From NCBI RefSeq assembly GCF_037975245.1, contig NC_092564.1:16322984-16386983 (forward strand): a DNA stretch of 64,000 nt, written 5' to 3'. The first letter of the stretch is position 1. Each line of letters starts with the position of its first letter. The position numbers were made by a program, and so were the translations under genes. The stretch is from Apostichopus japonicus. Its lineage: Eukaryota > Echinodermata > Holothuroidea > Aspidochirotida > Stichopodidae. Of this stretch, positions 51,701 to 62,623 are shown piece by piece. The notes below the pieces were generated by a model that did no database searches, was not told the origin of the DNA, and was given only the letters and a program-made list of their open reading frames with translations.

Positions 51701-54700
51701 CTTGTTATCTTTAGCTGGACCTGAGATGCGTGGTGGCCAATTGGCTAATGCGTCGGACTCGTGATCCAAGGATTGCTGGTTCGATTCCTGCCTAGTTCAT
51801 TGCGTTGTGTCCTTGGGCAAGATGCTTTATCTCACCTGCCTCTCTCCACCCAGGGGTTAAATGGGTACCTGTGAGGTAACTTGTCATTGGGCGCAGTATA
51901 TAACTGCTGCCGACTGGAGGGATTGTCTCAGGGACAGGTTATCATTGACCAGGGGTAATATAACGTCTGTAAAGCGCTTTGAGACCTATCGCTGGTATAA
52001 AGCACTATATAAATCGAACATTATTATTATCGCTGTTTTGTTTAAACACTGTGTTGTGGGTATTGACCGTAACTGTATGTATTGACTGTACACTAGTGTC
52101 TAATTACCGACGGTAGCAAGCTGTGTGTGTATTTTCTGGGATCGATGGTGGTGTCTAACAATTCTGTTACACCTCATTCAAAACTAGGTCAGATTACCAG
52201 CATTAGACGTTTCCTTTTGCGTGAGTCTTCACACCCTTTAAGTTCCTTAAAGGAGCATATTTTATAGCTGCATACTGTGTCTTGAAAAAGTGGCAGTTTT
52301 TTTTGGGGGGAGTTTATACAACAAGACAAGAATTAAATTCCTTAAAGCTTACCAAAACTAATTCTACACGATATGAAATGAAACCTATTGAACTACATTG
52401 CCGTGAGATTTTAGTCTGGAGTAGTTGTGTAAAACTTAAAAATTAATGAAGAAGCTGTTTTAAAGCATTTAAAGGTTAAGGAGAAACATTTATCCTCATC
52501 ATGTTAACAATTAAATTGACAGTAGTATATTGGCAATGCTCAGTGCTCTTTACACTGGTCTGTGAAATAGTGACAGGAAAAATAATAATCTTGCTGCTTC
52601 TACCATGATTATTTTTTTGACACAGGAAAGGATGAATGAAATAACCCACCAGTTGAATATCATCAAAGAGAATCAGGCCAATCTGAAAGACAAGATCGCC
52701 CTGGCTAAGGTGGACGAGAATCTACAAAAGGTCTACGATCTCCAGCTGGAGTTAGAGAAGTTGACATCTCAACAGTTGATGCTGATGACAGAACAAACAG
52801 ACCTCATCAAGAGACAGAGACGATCAGATAGGTATGTACCCCCCATATAAACATATGGTACAGTCTATAATATACAGTTCCCTATATAAACATATGGTAC
52901 AGTCTATAATATACAGTTCCCTATATAAACATATGGTAGTCTATAACATCAGTTACCTGTATAACAATAGCAAACTATCCTATCAGATACAAATGCAAAA
53001 ACCGTCTATAATATACAGTTCCCTATATAAACATATGGTGCAGTCTATAATATACAGTTCCCTATATGAACATATGGTTCAGACTATAATATACAGTTCC
53101 CTATATCAACATATGGTACAGTCTATAATATACAGTTCCCTATATGAACATACTGTACAGTCTATAACATGCAGTTCCCTATATAAACATGGTACAGTCT
53201 ATAATATACAGTTCCCTATATAAACATATGGTACAGTCTATAATATACAGTTCCCTATATAAACATATGGTACAGTCTTTAACATCAGTTCCCTGTATAA
53301 CAATAGCAAACTATCCTATCGGATAAAAATGCAAAAAACAGTCTATAATGTACAGTTCCCTATATAAACATATGGTACAGTCTATAATATACAGTTCCCT
53401 ATATAAACATATGGTACAGTCTTTAACATCAGTTCCCTGTATAACAATAGCAAACTATCCTATCGATAAAAATGCAAAAAACAGTCTATAATGTACAGTT
53501 CCCTATATAAACATATGGTACAGTCTATAATATACAGTTCCCTATATAAACATGGTACAGTCTTTAACATCAGTTCCCTGTATAACAATAGCAAACTATC
53601 CTATTGGATAAAAATGCAAGTATCCTGACAACCGTCTATCCAGATGTGTCCAAATATTCCCGGTTTTACTGCATAATCAATAAAAAAAAAATTAATTGAA
53701 GTCATTATCTGAACTAGAAATTTCCCATTGAGTTCTTAACTTTGAGATGTACGACACCTTATTTGCTCTCAGAGGTATGGAAGCACGTATCCCTGAATAG
53801 AGTATCAAAGATATTTCAAGATTCCCCAGGAAACAAAAGTGGACAGAAAATGTATAGGAATGATTACAGTTTGTCAACCCCGTAATACTACATTCTGTAC
53901 CACCCCTGACTGACAGGACATCTTGTTTCATCTAGCCAAGGGTCCATATTCCCAAATCAACATTACACAAAGCTTCATACTAGAAATGAGCCTCTGAATC
54001 ATTCCTAGAACTGTGAGATGCAAGGTAAACAAACTCAGTTTGCTTGCTGTAACCCCTGTAAGGTGGTAATATTAGAGCTGATTTTGCTAGGATTCCTTGT
54101 TGCCGGGGCTGAACTGGCGAGGGGTTATTTTCACGGTTGTTAACATGACTTCAACTTCATATCCCAAATGGACTGTCCACAAAGTTTCGTACTGACAAAT
54201 TAACACTTCATTTTCAAGGGCTGTGAGAGGCTAGACATAGGAACTCAGTAGTTTGTAGTAGAAATATTCCAAAATGAAGCCACTTTTGGAATAAACAACA
54301 GGAGTGTAGTTAGCACTGAAGAGGTTAGGAAATCAGTGAAGTGATAGACAACAACTGTAAGGTTGCCTACATCAAGACAGTTTGATTTGTTTCCAAAAGT
54401 TTCAGGACACTTTTAAGACATTTCTTGAGTCTTTAAATTGCACTTCTTTGGTGTTTAAGGTGTTAGTTCTTATCTGAGCCAAGAAGTATCTTGCAGTCTT
54501 CATGTTTAAAGGGTGTGAAGACTCGCGCAAAAAGAAATGTCTAATGCCGGTAATCTGACCTAGTTTCCAATGAGGTGTAATAGAAGTGTTAGAGACCACC
54601 ATTGATCGCAGAAAATACTCACAAAGCTTGCTACAGTCGGTAATTAGACACTAGTGTACAGTCAGTAAATACAGCTGCGGTCAATACCCACAGCATAGTG

Positions 54701-56324
54701 TACACACGATACAGAGATGGACATCTCAGGTCCAGCTAAAGATAACACGGAATCACGTTTCATTACTGTCTGCATTTTGTGGCGACACAAACAAAACTTC
54801 ACTTGCAAGCAACGGAAAGTTAACTTTTTCAGATGGCCGCACGTGGTTTGGGGCGATTCTTCATTGCCTTGAAATGAGTTTTTATTTTTGGGGGGGGGGG
54901 AAGGGGGGCATATGTTTTTCTCTGGTAGGGTGGAGAGATCTGTCCTGGTATGTGCTTTCTAAGGCTTCAAACTTGTGTATAGTTATCTCCTGATTTGAAT
55001 GATAACCATTCTGTCTTCTCTTTGTCCTTAAACAGGTATTACGGCGCTAAGACGAAACAGTCCGATGAGGATATCAGACCACAGGAGGATTTTAATCATA
55101 GTGAAGCATCTAGACAGGGTGAATTTCAAATAAATCGTAAGTCACTTCTTTTTGTTTCTTTTGGGGAGGGGGGGAGGGTGGGAGGAGGGGGGTAAGCCAA
55201 AGGATGATTTTTTTCATTTCCATAGCGATATTCTATTTTGATGTACTCCATAAAGTAAGTCAGTTAAAGCAATCTTTTCATGTTGTTATAACAACAAATT
55301 GGAAAGTTGGAAATTATTGGTTTATGTTTATATTTTTGTTTCCGTTCTTCTTTTGCTTCTTTTGGTGTTAAATAGGATATTATTTTCACATTACATAGCA
55401 CTGGTAGGTGGATGACTGAAGGAGCGAGGCATTAACAATAGTTTTCCATTGAAAGAAACAGATTGCAGATTTAACAAAAAGAAAAAAATCCAGTAACAAA
55501 GATAGGTACTGCCAATAATGGCCAACTAAAATGATTGGCTGACACAGGATCGTACGAAGAATCCTGTTCAATACTTGTTTTCAATTTGGGGGGAGGAAGG
55601 GAGGGGGGTCTCACAACCCATACTTTGGGAACATGGCTATACATAAATCTATCTGACTTTGTCATACCTTTTATTCATTCTTCATTGTGTCTAAGTGATC
55701 TAGCTGGTTACTGCTAGAAGTCATGTAAAGGAGTAATTAGGACTTGCTTTTCTTATACGGTTTCCACATTTATACCTTGCAGCTGATTCTGTGGCAAACG
55801 AAGGTTATGCTCCAGCGACGGGTGGTGAAACGTACCAAGTGACAACAAACAACATTGAGGAACCACCTCGCACGGAATCCCCAAAGCCAGATGGTGCAAG
55901 GGTATCTAGAAGGAAAGGAACTCCCAGAAGCCACCAGGCTTTCCTGAAACAGGCGTTGATCGACGAAGGACTCCGATTGGCTCAAGTATTTAACGACCCT
56001 GGCGAAGCGGTGAACAACGGCGGTGGGGACATGCCCAATCAGGGTGATAATTACAGAGTGGACGAAGACGTGGAACTGAGGCAGGTGTACGGTATACAGG
56101 GTGCCCCTCAGAACAACGTCAGTGTTGCGGATATGAACTCTGAGGCTGTGAGTAAACCGTTGTACATGAGCCCGGATATGGTCAACGGAAGCAACGGCCA
56201 GACACACATGACGACGAATCTTAGCGAAAGATTAGCCGAACAAACTATGGTGGAAGCTAACAACAGGGACCAGGGATTAATGCAACAGCCGACGGTATCA
56301 CAACAAATACTAGAGCACGTTTAA
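45440..56324 (+). CDS. NAB: NAB1/NAB2-family EGR transcription co-repressor, 7 coding exons
   Basis: Exons 45440-45706, 46127-46582, 48448-48581, 50661-50790, 52626-52831, 55036-55136 and 55783-56324 give 1836 nt, 611 residues plus TAA, with consistent phases. Residues about 17-90 are the NCD1 domain, which in the family binds the R1 inhibitory region of EGR proteins. Motifs include [37 protein letters not shown] and [14 protein letters not shown]. Residues about 165-285 form NCD2, the repression domain: [48 protein letters not shown]. Residues about 332-395 form a predicted coiled coil. A short conserved C-terminal motif, [16 protein letters not shown], lies near residues 486-501 and resembles the vertebrate NAB2 region linked to CHD4/NuRD contact. 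Vertebrate NABs are about 490-525 residues, so this one is longer. The protein should act in the nucleus. The ATG chosen lies just before NCD1, and the frame is open upstream to the acceptor at 45403. Confidence 0.95.
46127..46582 (+). CDS. NAB: NAB-like coding exon 2 (linker and NCD2 start)
   Basis: Residues 90-241. A Ser/Pro/Ala-rich linker is followed by the first half of NCD2, ending [16 protein letters not shown]. Acceptor TTCACAG, donor GTGAGG, phase 0. Confidence 0.95.
46722..46767. repeat. Inverted repeat (hairpin) in NAB intron 2
   Basis: ACACTACTGTAC on the left pairs with GTACAGTAGTGT on the right. The TGTATGTG and CATAC segments near the loop also pair, giving an imperfect stem of about 18 bp. 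Confidence 0.75.
48448..48581 (+). CDS. NAB: NAB-like coding exon 3 (NCD2)
   Basis: Residues 242-285, [20 protein letters not shown] through [17 protein letters not shown], the second half of NCD2. Acceptor CGATTAG, donor GTAAAA. Confidence 0.95.
48956..49140 (+). repeat. Dispersed repeat, copy 2
   Basis: Counterpart of 9018-9215, in NAB intron 3 in the same orientation in the window. Confidence 0.75.
50661..50790 (+). CDS. NAB: NAB-like coding exon 4
   Basis: Residues 286-329, [20 protein letters not shown] through [10 protein letters not shown] basic SKRQK segment may be a nuclear localisation signal. The acceptor is a tandem AAGTAG, so the exon could also begin at 50658 and add one residue. 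Confidence 0.88.
51575..52242 (+). mobile_element. TIR element with GAAGACTCGC ends (copy 1), split by a SINE
   Basis: The left end CTTCAAGGCATTGAAGACTC and the inverse of the right end, CTTAAAGGGTGTGAAGACTC, match over most of their length, so this is a non-autonomous DNA transposon. About 300 bp in the middle is a SINE absent from the copy at 54505-54874. A right-end fragment also lies at 27443-27551. No coding capacity. Confidence 0.85.
51729..52031 (+). mobile_element. tRNA-derived SINE, family B, nested
   Basis: Begins with a tRNA-like head (GCGTGGTGGCCAATTGGCTA, GTCGGACTCGTGATCC) and a perfect B box GGTTCGATTCC at 51778-51788. The body has TTGTGTCCTTGGGCAAGATG and CTCTCTCCACCC. The 3' end has TAAAGCGCTTTGAGACC and AGCACTATATAAATC, then (ATT)n. 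Similar core and tail words occur in SINEs of many marine animals. Precise boundaries follow from the empty copy downstream. Confidence 0.92.
52626..52831 (+). CDS. NAB: NAB-like coding exon 5 (coiled coil)
   Basis: Residues 330-397. Leu/Ile-rich heptads ([36 protein letters not shown]) end in KRQRRSD. Length 206 nt is not a multiple of 3, so skipping it would shift the frame. Acceptor GACACAG, donor GTATGT. Confidence 0.93.
52843..53625 (+). repeat. 39-bp minisatellite with higher-order units
   Basis: The 39-bp unit has CATATGGTACAGTCTATAAT and ATACAGTTCCCTATATAAA. About every few units a second type occurs, with ACATCAGTTCCCTGTATAAC and AATAGCAAACTATCCTATC. The array starts about 12 bp after the donor of NAB exon 5. 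The 13-residue periodic frame across it is an artefact, since 39 is a multiple of 3. Confidence 0.97.
54505..54874 (-). mobile_element. TIR element with GAAGACTCGC ends (copy 2, inverted, no SINE)
   Basis: Reverse-complement counterpart of 51575-52242, about 370 bp. At the place matching the SINE it reads CCTGAGATGTCCATCTCTG without interruption, so it shows the state before that insertion. Confidence 0.9.
55036..55136 (+). CDS. NAB: NAB-like coding exon 6
   Basis: Residues 398-431, [20 protein letters not shown] through GEFQIN; polar and not conserved. Acceptor TTAAACAG, donor GTAAGT. Confidence 0.9.
55783..56324 (+). CDS. NAB: NAB-like coding exon 7 with stop codon
   Basis: Residues 432-611. 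A disordered, acidic and Asn/Gln-rich exon except for the conserved [20 protein letters not shown] and EGLRLAQVF motif. Acceptor CTTGCAG, stop TAA. Confidence 0.95.
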
Positions 56325-56990
56325 GGCGAGTCAAAAGTGGAGAGATTTAATTTATCACAGATTTCTTTTAATTTTTTTTTTACTCAACATGAAAGCCATC
56401 ATCATTGTGGGTTTTTGTCTATCAGAGGTAATAGTTTCTTTGTACGGTTCTACCATGAAGGAAGTATTCGGATCGAAAAGTTTAAGGGTTTTTATTTCCC
56501 GGAACTATTTCCATGGTAATTCTTGTAAGATACGACATATCGGGAGGACAAAGAGTTTCCCTTTGTTATCCCAAAGATAACTTTATTTATTTAGAAACTT
56601 GGGGAAACACACAATTTTAGATTTCTGGTCAAAGTCACAATTTAGAATCTTGTCATGTGTGCATAGAGGAGGTTAAAATTACATTGATTTGACTAGCCAT
56701 TCAATTTCAGTCATAAGTTGCTTGATGTGGCGGTACAAAGACAAAATTTTACAGTAGAACAGTAGTCAAAACATTAGTTGCCAGAAATGTATTTTTTGGG
56801 GAGGTTTATCAGGAATTTCTTTAATCACACACTTTAATTTGCAAACTTTGTAGCAATGGAAAACAAAATATGGGCTCAATGGGCAAATAAAATTGTCAGG
56901 GAATTTTACAGGATTTTCTTGGAGTTACACATTTGGTTTTCCAATTTTTAAAAAAAATGGAATGTGTTGCTTGTTCTATGAATAAATCCT
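56325..56990 (+). other. 3' UTR of the NAB-like gene
   Basis: AT-rich sequence after the stop with no coding features. AATAAA occurs at 56886-56891 and 56981-56986; either could end the transcript, and further AATAAA hexamers follow to about 58.5 kb. Confidence 0.55.
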
Positions 56991-59900
56991 GAGCATAGAA
57001 CTGATGAGGAATTTATTAACCAAGAGTTGAGATAGCATAGAAAATTACCAGCAAGAAGATGTGACGCACAAGGTATTTACTAGCACCTCAGTGGTCTCCT
57101 TTGAGGCTTTTCTTGGGGGGAGGGGGAAGGCCTTTTTGGCGGGGAGGGGGAATGGTTTGGTATCCTCACTGGTGTAGCCATCCCAAAGACCTAGCTAAAG
57201 GAGGGGTGGGGGGGGTAGGGTACGGTAGACATTAGGGGACATGGAGTGCATTTACTCCATTAAAGAATGTTTAGTGTGTTCCATAAAATTTGATGTAATG
57301 TTTTATTCCTTCATTTGCAAACCTTGGTTGGTGGCTGATTTCATGTCCACAACTGGCCTGACATTGGGGGATGACAAAGGATACAAACAGAATATGTTGA
57401 CATAGTCTCAGCTACCTTTCAACTTGCCTATAACGGTTGAGTATTGTAATACCAGATTTTAAAAAAAACCAAGAAATGGAATACAGACTTAGTCCTTGCT
57501 TCTCTGTTCTGTTCAGCTTTAATACTGAACAATTCGACCCGTGTCTTCTCTTTGAAAACTTGAATATTGACATTGTCATTTTCAGTAAACTATTAACTAA
57601 ACCTATGAGACTTTGCCATATGACAATTTGACATTACCATCGAGTTATTCCGTTGAACAAACCACCGAATGGTACCTAAACTTTATCTCCCCCCCCCCCG
57701 AACAAAAAATCAATGGCTTCTTTAATATGTTTATTTGACGGGTGCAAAGTTATAGGGAAAAGGTCATCCACATATCTTGTCCTGAAATTTCAGGAATTGA
57801 ACCCATCAGGTATTGATCTGTTAGCTGTTATTGGTAGGTGTGTCCTTCCTACAAATGAAACGACACAAAAATCCATCATGTCTGGGGAAAAATGAATGAA
57901 ACATTACTCTTCAGCCCAATCTCTTATATTCAGTTCAATTTTGTTTGTTTTTCATTAAGTTCTAGAAATATGTCTGGTATTGATTAAGTGCTATATTTAT
58001 CTTCTGTAGTTTAAAGCAGTGACTGTACTGTCTTACGTACATGAGCACAAGAGTACATCAATACATTGTTACATCTGTATCATGGGAGAGGTAGGGGACA
58101 TCACAAGAAGGTCTTCTAGGTTTTGAAATGAGTATCTACACCCACCAAGGGGGTTGAGAGGGGGGAAAAAGCCCCAGGGCATCTGGGACCCCAAACCTAA
58201 AATGAAAAGTGTTGCACATTGTGTTCAAAAGTGACGTGTTAGGTATCATCCAAAGTGAAGGGGAACCCGGATCTTGTTGGGCTAGTGTGGTCTTGCAAGT
58301 GCTCTCCTCTTTTGCTTTAGGGGACCTGTCTAATTGGCCACCAGACCCCCAAGTTGAATGTTACACCACCGCAGACTGGGCCCTTACAACTCATTCATAT
58401 AGCAGATGTTCCTTCTCCAAGGCATTCTTCATATTAGATATCAATCTGGTAACGCATGCTTAAATGGTCTCAAAGAAATGTTTAATAAATCCTTAAACGT
58501 TGTTAATTGAAAGGTCTCTAAATGGAGGGAAGTGTACTATTGTTTTTAAGCCAATAAAGTGCTGCCATCTGTTTTTGCAAGTTGAAAATCATTGAGGGTG
58601 GTGGGAGACATATTTCTGCCCACCCCAGTGTATCTATATTTGATTTTAGGTTATCCAGATTCGTTTGTTTGAGTATTCTCAGGTTTGAGTATCACAAATA
58701 CCATGAAAACAAAATTTGGTCAGTTAAACCAATGAATGCTGTTTTGATATTTCCCCCACGGCCCAACACCAACATAATTTTGAGAAAATCGGATCTGCTA
58801 TATTTGAGTACGGATGTAACTTCATGATCTACCTGAAATGGGTTAAAAATGTAATATACTACTTTAAATGGTATTTTTAAAAACTTTCAATGGATAAAGT
58901 ATTGTTACTTAGAAGATCTGTAATATGGAAGCTGAGCTAATTCCATCCACAGATATGAATGATATAGCGTAGCGTGTATCAAAAGGTCATCTAGTTATTG
59001 CAGTAATGAGGTCGTAGTTGTGAGAGAAAAAAATATCGCAAAGTCTGCCCCAATTGTTAGAAAGTGTTACTTTCCTGAGGTAATTTATGAACCTTATTTC
59101 GAAGTTAATGATATCAGTTTACACCCAGATTTATCAAAATGATTTTGTATGTTATTATCTTAGCGATGATATATTAACCGCTATTCGGCCGATTTCTACT
59201 CTATCCATCCAATCGGTGAGCAGATGTTAACAGACAGATTCTGCTAGTTGTTTTACAAGCAGTTGGGAGAAGGGGAAATTTTGTCGGAGGTAAATGGTTC
59301 AGTGAATAAAAGTAAAATGCAAAGGAAAAAATAAATAATAATTTTAGGTAAATGGTACCGGCAAAATGCTTCTTCGCATGTCTTGGTATGTGTGTATCTA
59401 GTGTAAGGCACATACGTGCTTTGCTTAGCTTTTCAGGATTCCATTCCAACTAAAAAAGACAAATATTAAGCATTTCATAAGTTTTGAATGCCTCACCATT
59501 TCAAATGGCTCACAAGAGACTTCAAAGTGGGGGGGGGGGAAGGGGGGAGGGTCAGATGCATTATTCCTTCGACTGATTTAGGTAGCGGTTGACTTTTTAT
59601 GGAAGAAGGAATCCATGATTTCATAAAGGAGGCTGTGTGGCCCTTGTGTGGTTGAAGGCGACTGCCATGTAGGGGGTCTGGGTTCCCTCAGAAAAGAAAA
59701 TGAACATTTTTAGAGAGAAATGGTGCATTCAAATCACCAAATCCCTTGGGGAAAGAGATGGGGGGAGGGGGGGGGAGTGTTGTGATGATTCTCAATATGT
59801 TGAGGATTTTTAAAATTAAGTATTAACTCGGTTTCTAGTAGAGTGAAATACTGATAAATTTTGTTTGAAGAAACATTCCACAGATTGCTAATTCTTATCG

Positions 59901-61800
59901 ATTCTTGTACAGAAAGAAAAAAAAAGTTTATGATGACGGAGGAATACATTGCATGCAGCTCGGTTTTTCTAATTTATTTTTTAACTTTTTCCTTTTTTTC
60001 TGTTATTATTATTATTATTTTCTCGGGTGTAGATTAAAAAGACCATAAATAGAGGGCGATATTTGAATTTTGATGTTGTGTTAGTTTACTAATCTACCTT
60101 TATGACAATTGATGAGTGATATCGTGACTGCCATTCCTGGCTTTACCAGCTAGTTCTTCGGTAGAATTAAAATCCAGAACGATTCACTTAATAGGCAAAT
60201 TACGTTTTTAAGTTTATCTTAAGTTTTCATGAAGTTTAAGCGTAATACGATGGAAAATATTTTAAAGAATTTTAAAGAAAAAAAAAGGTTAGTAAAGGAT
60301 ATTCTGTCACAAGTTGAAGAATAACTAAATTGAAAATAAAGGACGAGTGGAATAGAAATTCGAATTTGCCTTTCAGACATTTTAATTCGTGCAGAGTGAG
60401 AATTTTGCACTTGTTATTAGAAAAGTCACCCAAGAGTGAGCTTGGGTATGAAAGCCACTCTCCTATTAGCGTCTATAGCAATCCGCCCGAATGTTCTCCT
60501 TCAGGAAAAGCGCCAAAAAGCAGTAGCATCTTTTTCGATATGTTATAAATCAGGATCTAGTTCTTTGTGGCTTGCATGTTGAAGAGTATGAATAGAAGTA
60601 AATGTGGTGCAAAAATTGGCTCAATTGAGGCAATTTTAGGCCTCCAAGTAGCAGCGTACGAAAATTGTTTACTACTGAGTGAAGAGGTTGTTTACAAGTG
60701 ACGAAAACTTCAGGCTCTGATAGCAAAAAAATCTGCGCGGTCATGATACGGAAATTTGAGACTGCCATGAATGACCAACTTGTCAGCTATCCGGTGATGA
60801 GTAGCGCTTAGCTAGTGAGAACTTCTATCAAGACTTAGTGTAAGTCAATGGGGCTTTTAATGGACTCATGCTACCCTATGTCTTTAATCTACGGTGGTCT
60901 TTAAAGAACAGCCGAATTGCAGATTGACACTGAATTAGTGTAACACAACATCACTTGTAAGGTAATCGTTTGTATAGTTTTGTCGGAGTTAACCTTCTTA
61001 CTAATACATCCCAGATATAGATCTAAAATTATCTCTATTGTGTGTGTGTGTGTAGCTGTCGAGTGTTTATCAATATTACAATTCTGTAACAATGCAAGGC
61101 CACGAAGTTAATTTCTATTGCATTGCAAATTGAGGAAGAGAGGTTTGGTACGGTGGCACAGAAAGGACATTGATAATTACGAATTATTATAAACGTCGAA
61201 ATCCTGAGCATAAAACGTCGATGTTTCTGCAGCCTGAAGAGGAACTGTTAAATGACTCAAACGACAATGTTAACCATTGTATTGTCAAAGGGGAATGATT
61301 CACTACATCGCAAGATTACTGCCAGTCTAAATGTAGATTTCATCGGGAGTAGGAGGAGGAGGAGAAGGAGGTTATCTCAGGTGAAGAGAAGACATTAACG
61401 ACGAAGAACGAACTACGGTTGTTTGGGCAGTGTATTAACCAAACCAAAAATCCTGGTAACAAAAAAGTACACAGTTCAGTCGGTGCATCTTCTCTAACGG
61501 TAGACATGACCAACATCTGCCATTCACGCTTATTAATATGCAAATAATGTGATACCTGTAACCTAACGATCGCCCGGCCAATTTAGAGATGAAAAATTAA
61601 CAATTCAAGGCATAATTACAATATACACAATTTTACATTATATTAGTGAAACTGGACTTTTGCATTAACGCCATACGGTATATCCAAGCTTTACTTATAA
61701 GGGTATGAGTATGATAAGAATAGACAATAACTGTTCGCTCCATGAATACATATATACAACTAATGACAACAAATCGCACGCCGATAATATGTCAATATGA
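56991..61800. other. Intergenic or distal 3' UTR region
   Basis: No recognisable gene. G-rich runs near 57120, 57200, 59530 and 59765, several AATAAA hexamers, and a short ATT repeat near 60005. All open frames are under about 85 codons and look random. Confidence 0.6.
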
Positions 61801-61803
61801 AAA

Positions 61804-61900
61804 ACTTACGGAATAACTGACTGAAGAAACCCGGTTTTGAGCAGCGGTTGGTTCTCAAGCTCTCTTACTTCCTCTGAACGGGAAACACACGGTAATTACC
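61804..61900 (-). other. Weak candidate first exon (minus strand)
   Basis: A minus-strand donor (TTATTCC then GTAAGT at about 61808) follows a less AT-rich stretch. There is no coding support. Confidence 0.15.
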
Positions 61901-62003
61901 TCCATTAATTAAGGAAACACACGGTAGTCCTGTCTTGTGGGAAAACGCGGTAGCCCAATATTATTGCGAGTGCGCACAGTAAACGACTTACATAATACTC
62001 AGT

Positions 62004-62041
62004 GTACTACCATGGAGCTGTTTATAGCTCCATGGTACTAC
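62004..62041. repeat. Strong inverted repeat (hairpin)
   Basis: Arms GTACTACCATGGAGCT (62004-62019) and AGCTCCATGGTACTAC (62026-62041) are complementary at 15 of 16 positions around a 6-nt loop. Confidence 0.92.
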
Positions 62042-62399
62042 GAAGCTTCAAGCGAAGAAACTCGCCCAACATTGACTTGTTTCTTTTACACTGACACCAT
62101 GTAGGTTACGCATTCCCGGCCTTGTACTCGATCTTAGCATAGGATAAAGGTTTGAATACCTCTCTTATTCATTGGAATGAAAGTACGTGAAAGTTGAATA
62201 CATATGCAAATTATATACGGTGCTTAGTCAGAACACAACACTTAAAGGCATTCTCTCAGCTAGTAATTTTTTAGAGGGCGGGCCAATTTCATAGGTTTCG
62301 CTGGTACACCGTTACTCCACTTTCTGACTTGGGGAAACTTCCACTCACGTGTCAGGTGACAAAATGTTATAAACTCACATGACCGCGTGACAGAGGTGT

Positions 62400-62513
62400 T
62401 TGTACATGGGAGTACAGCCACCCGTCCCACATACATTGACTTTGTCGTCTTTGCGCGTGGAGGCGAGTAGATTTAAAAGGCAATACTGTTATATTTTAGA
62501 CTTTGGTTGAAAG
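62400..62513 (+). other. Weak candidate first exon (plus strand)
   Basis: A CpG-containing stretch (TTTGCGCGTGGAGGCGAG) leads to a donor (TTGAAAG then GTAAGC at 62514). No coding support inside the window. Confidence 0.15.
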
Positions 62514-62574
62514 GTAAGCTTTGAACTGTAACCTTTCATAGCTATTTTGGCCCCAGTGATAAAGGGTCGTGGTG

Positions 62575-62623
62575 GTTGGGGATGTTGGGGTGTTGAGGGT
62601 TGGGGCGTTGGGGGGGGGGTGGG
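62575..62623 (+). repeat. G-rich tract with G-quadruplex potential
   Basis: Repeats of TTGGGG spaced by 3-5 nt (GATGTTGGGGTGTTGAGGG and on), ending in ten G. There are more than four G3+ runs with short loops. Confidence 0.85.

Noticed and set aside
51729-51795. Functional tRNA gene
   Set aside because: The head is followed by a SINE core and (ATT)n tail, and the whole unit is an insertion in a MITE.
52834-53223. Open frame with [12 protein letters not shown] repeats
   Set aside because: It is produced by the 39-bp minisatellite directly after a splice donor and has no family features.
55770-56207. 145-codon minus frame
   Set aside because: It is the shadow of the last NAB coding exon, whose plus frame carries the conserved family motif.
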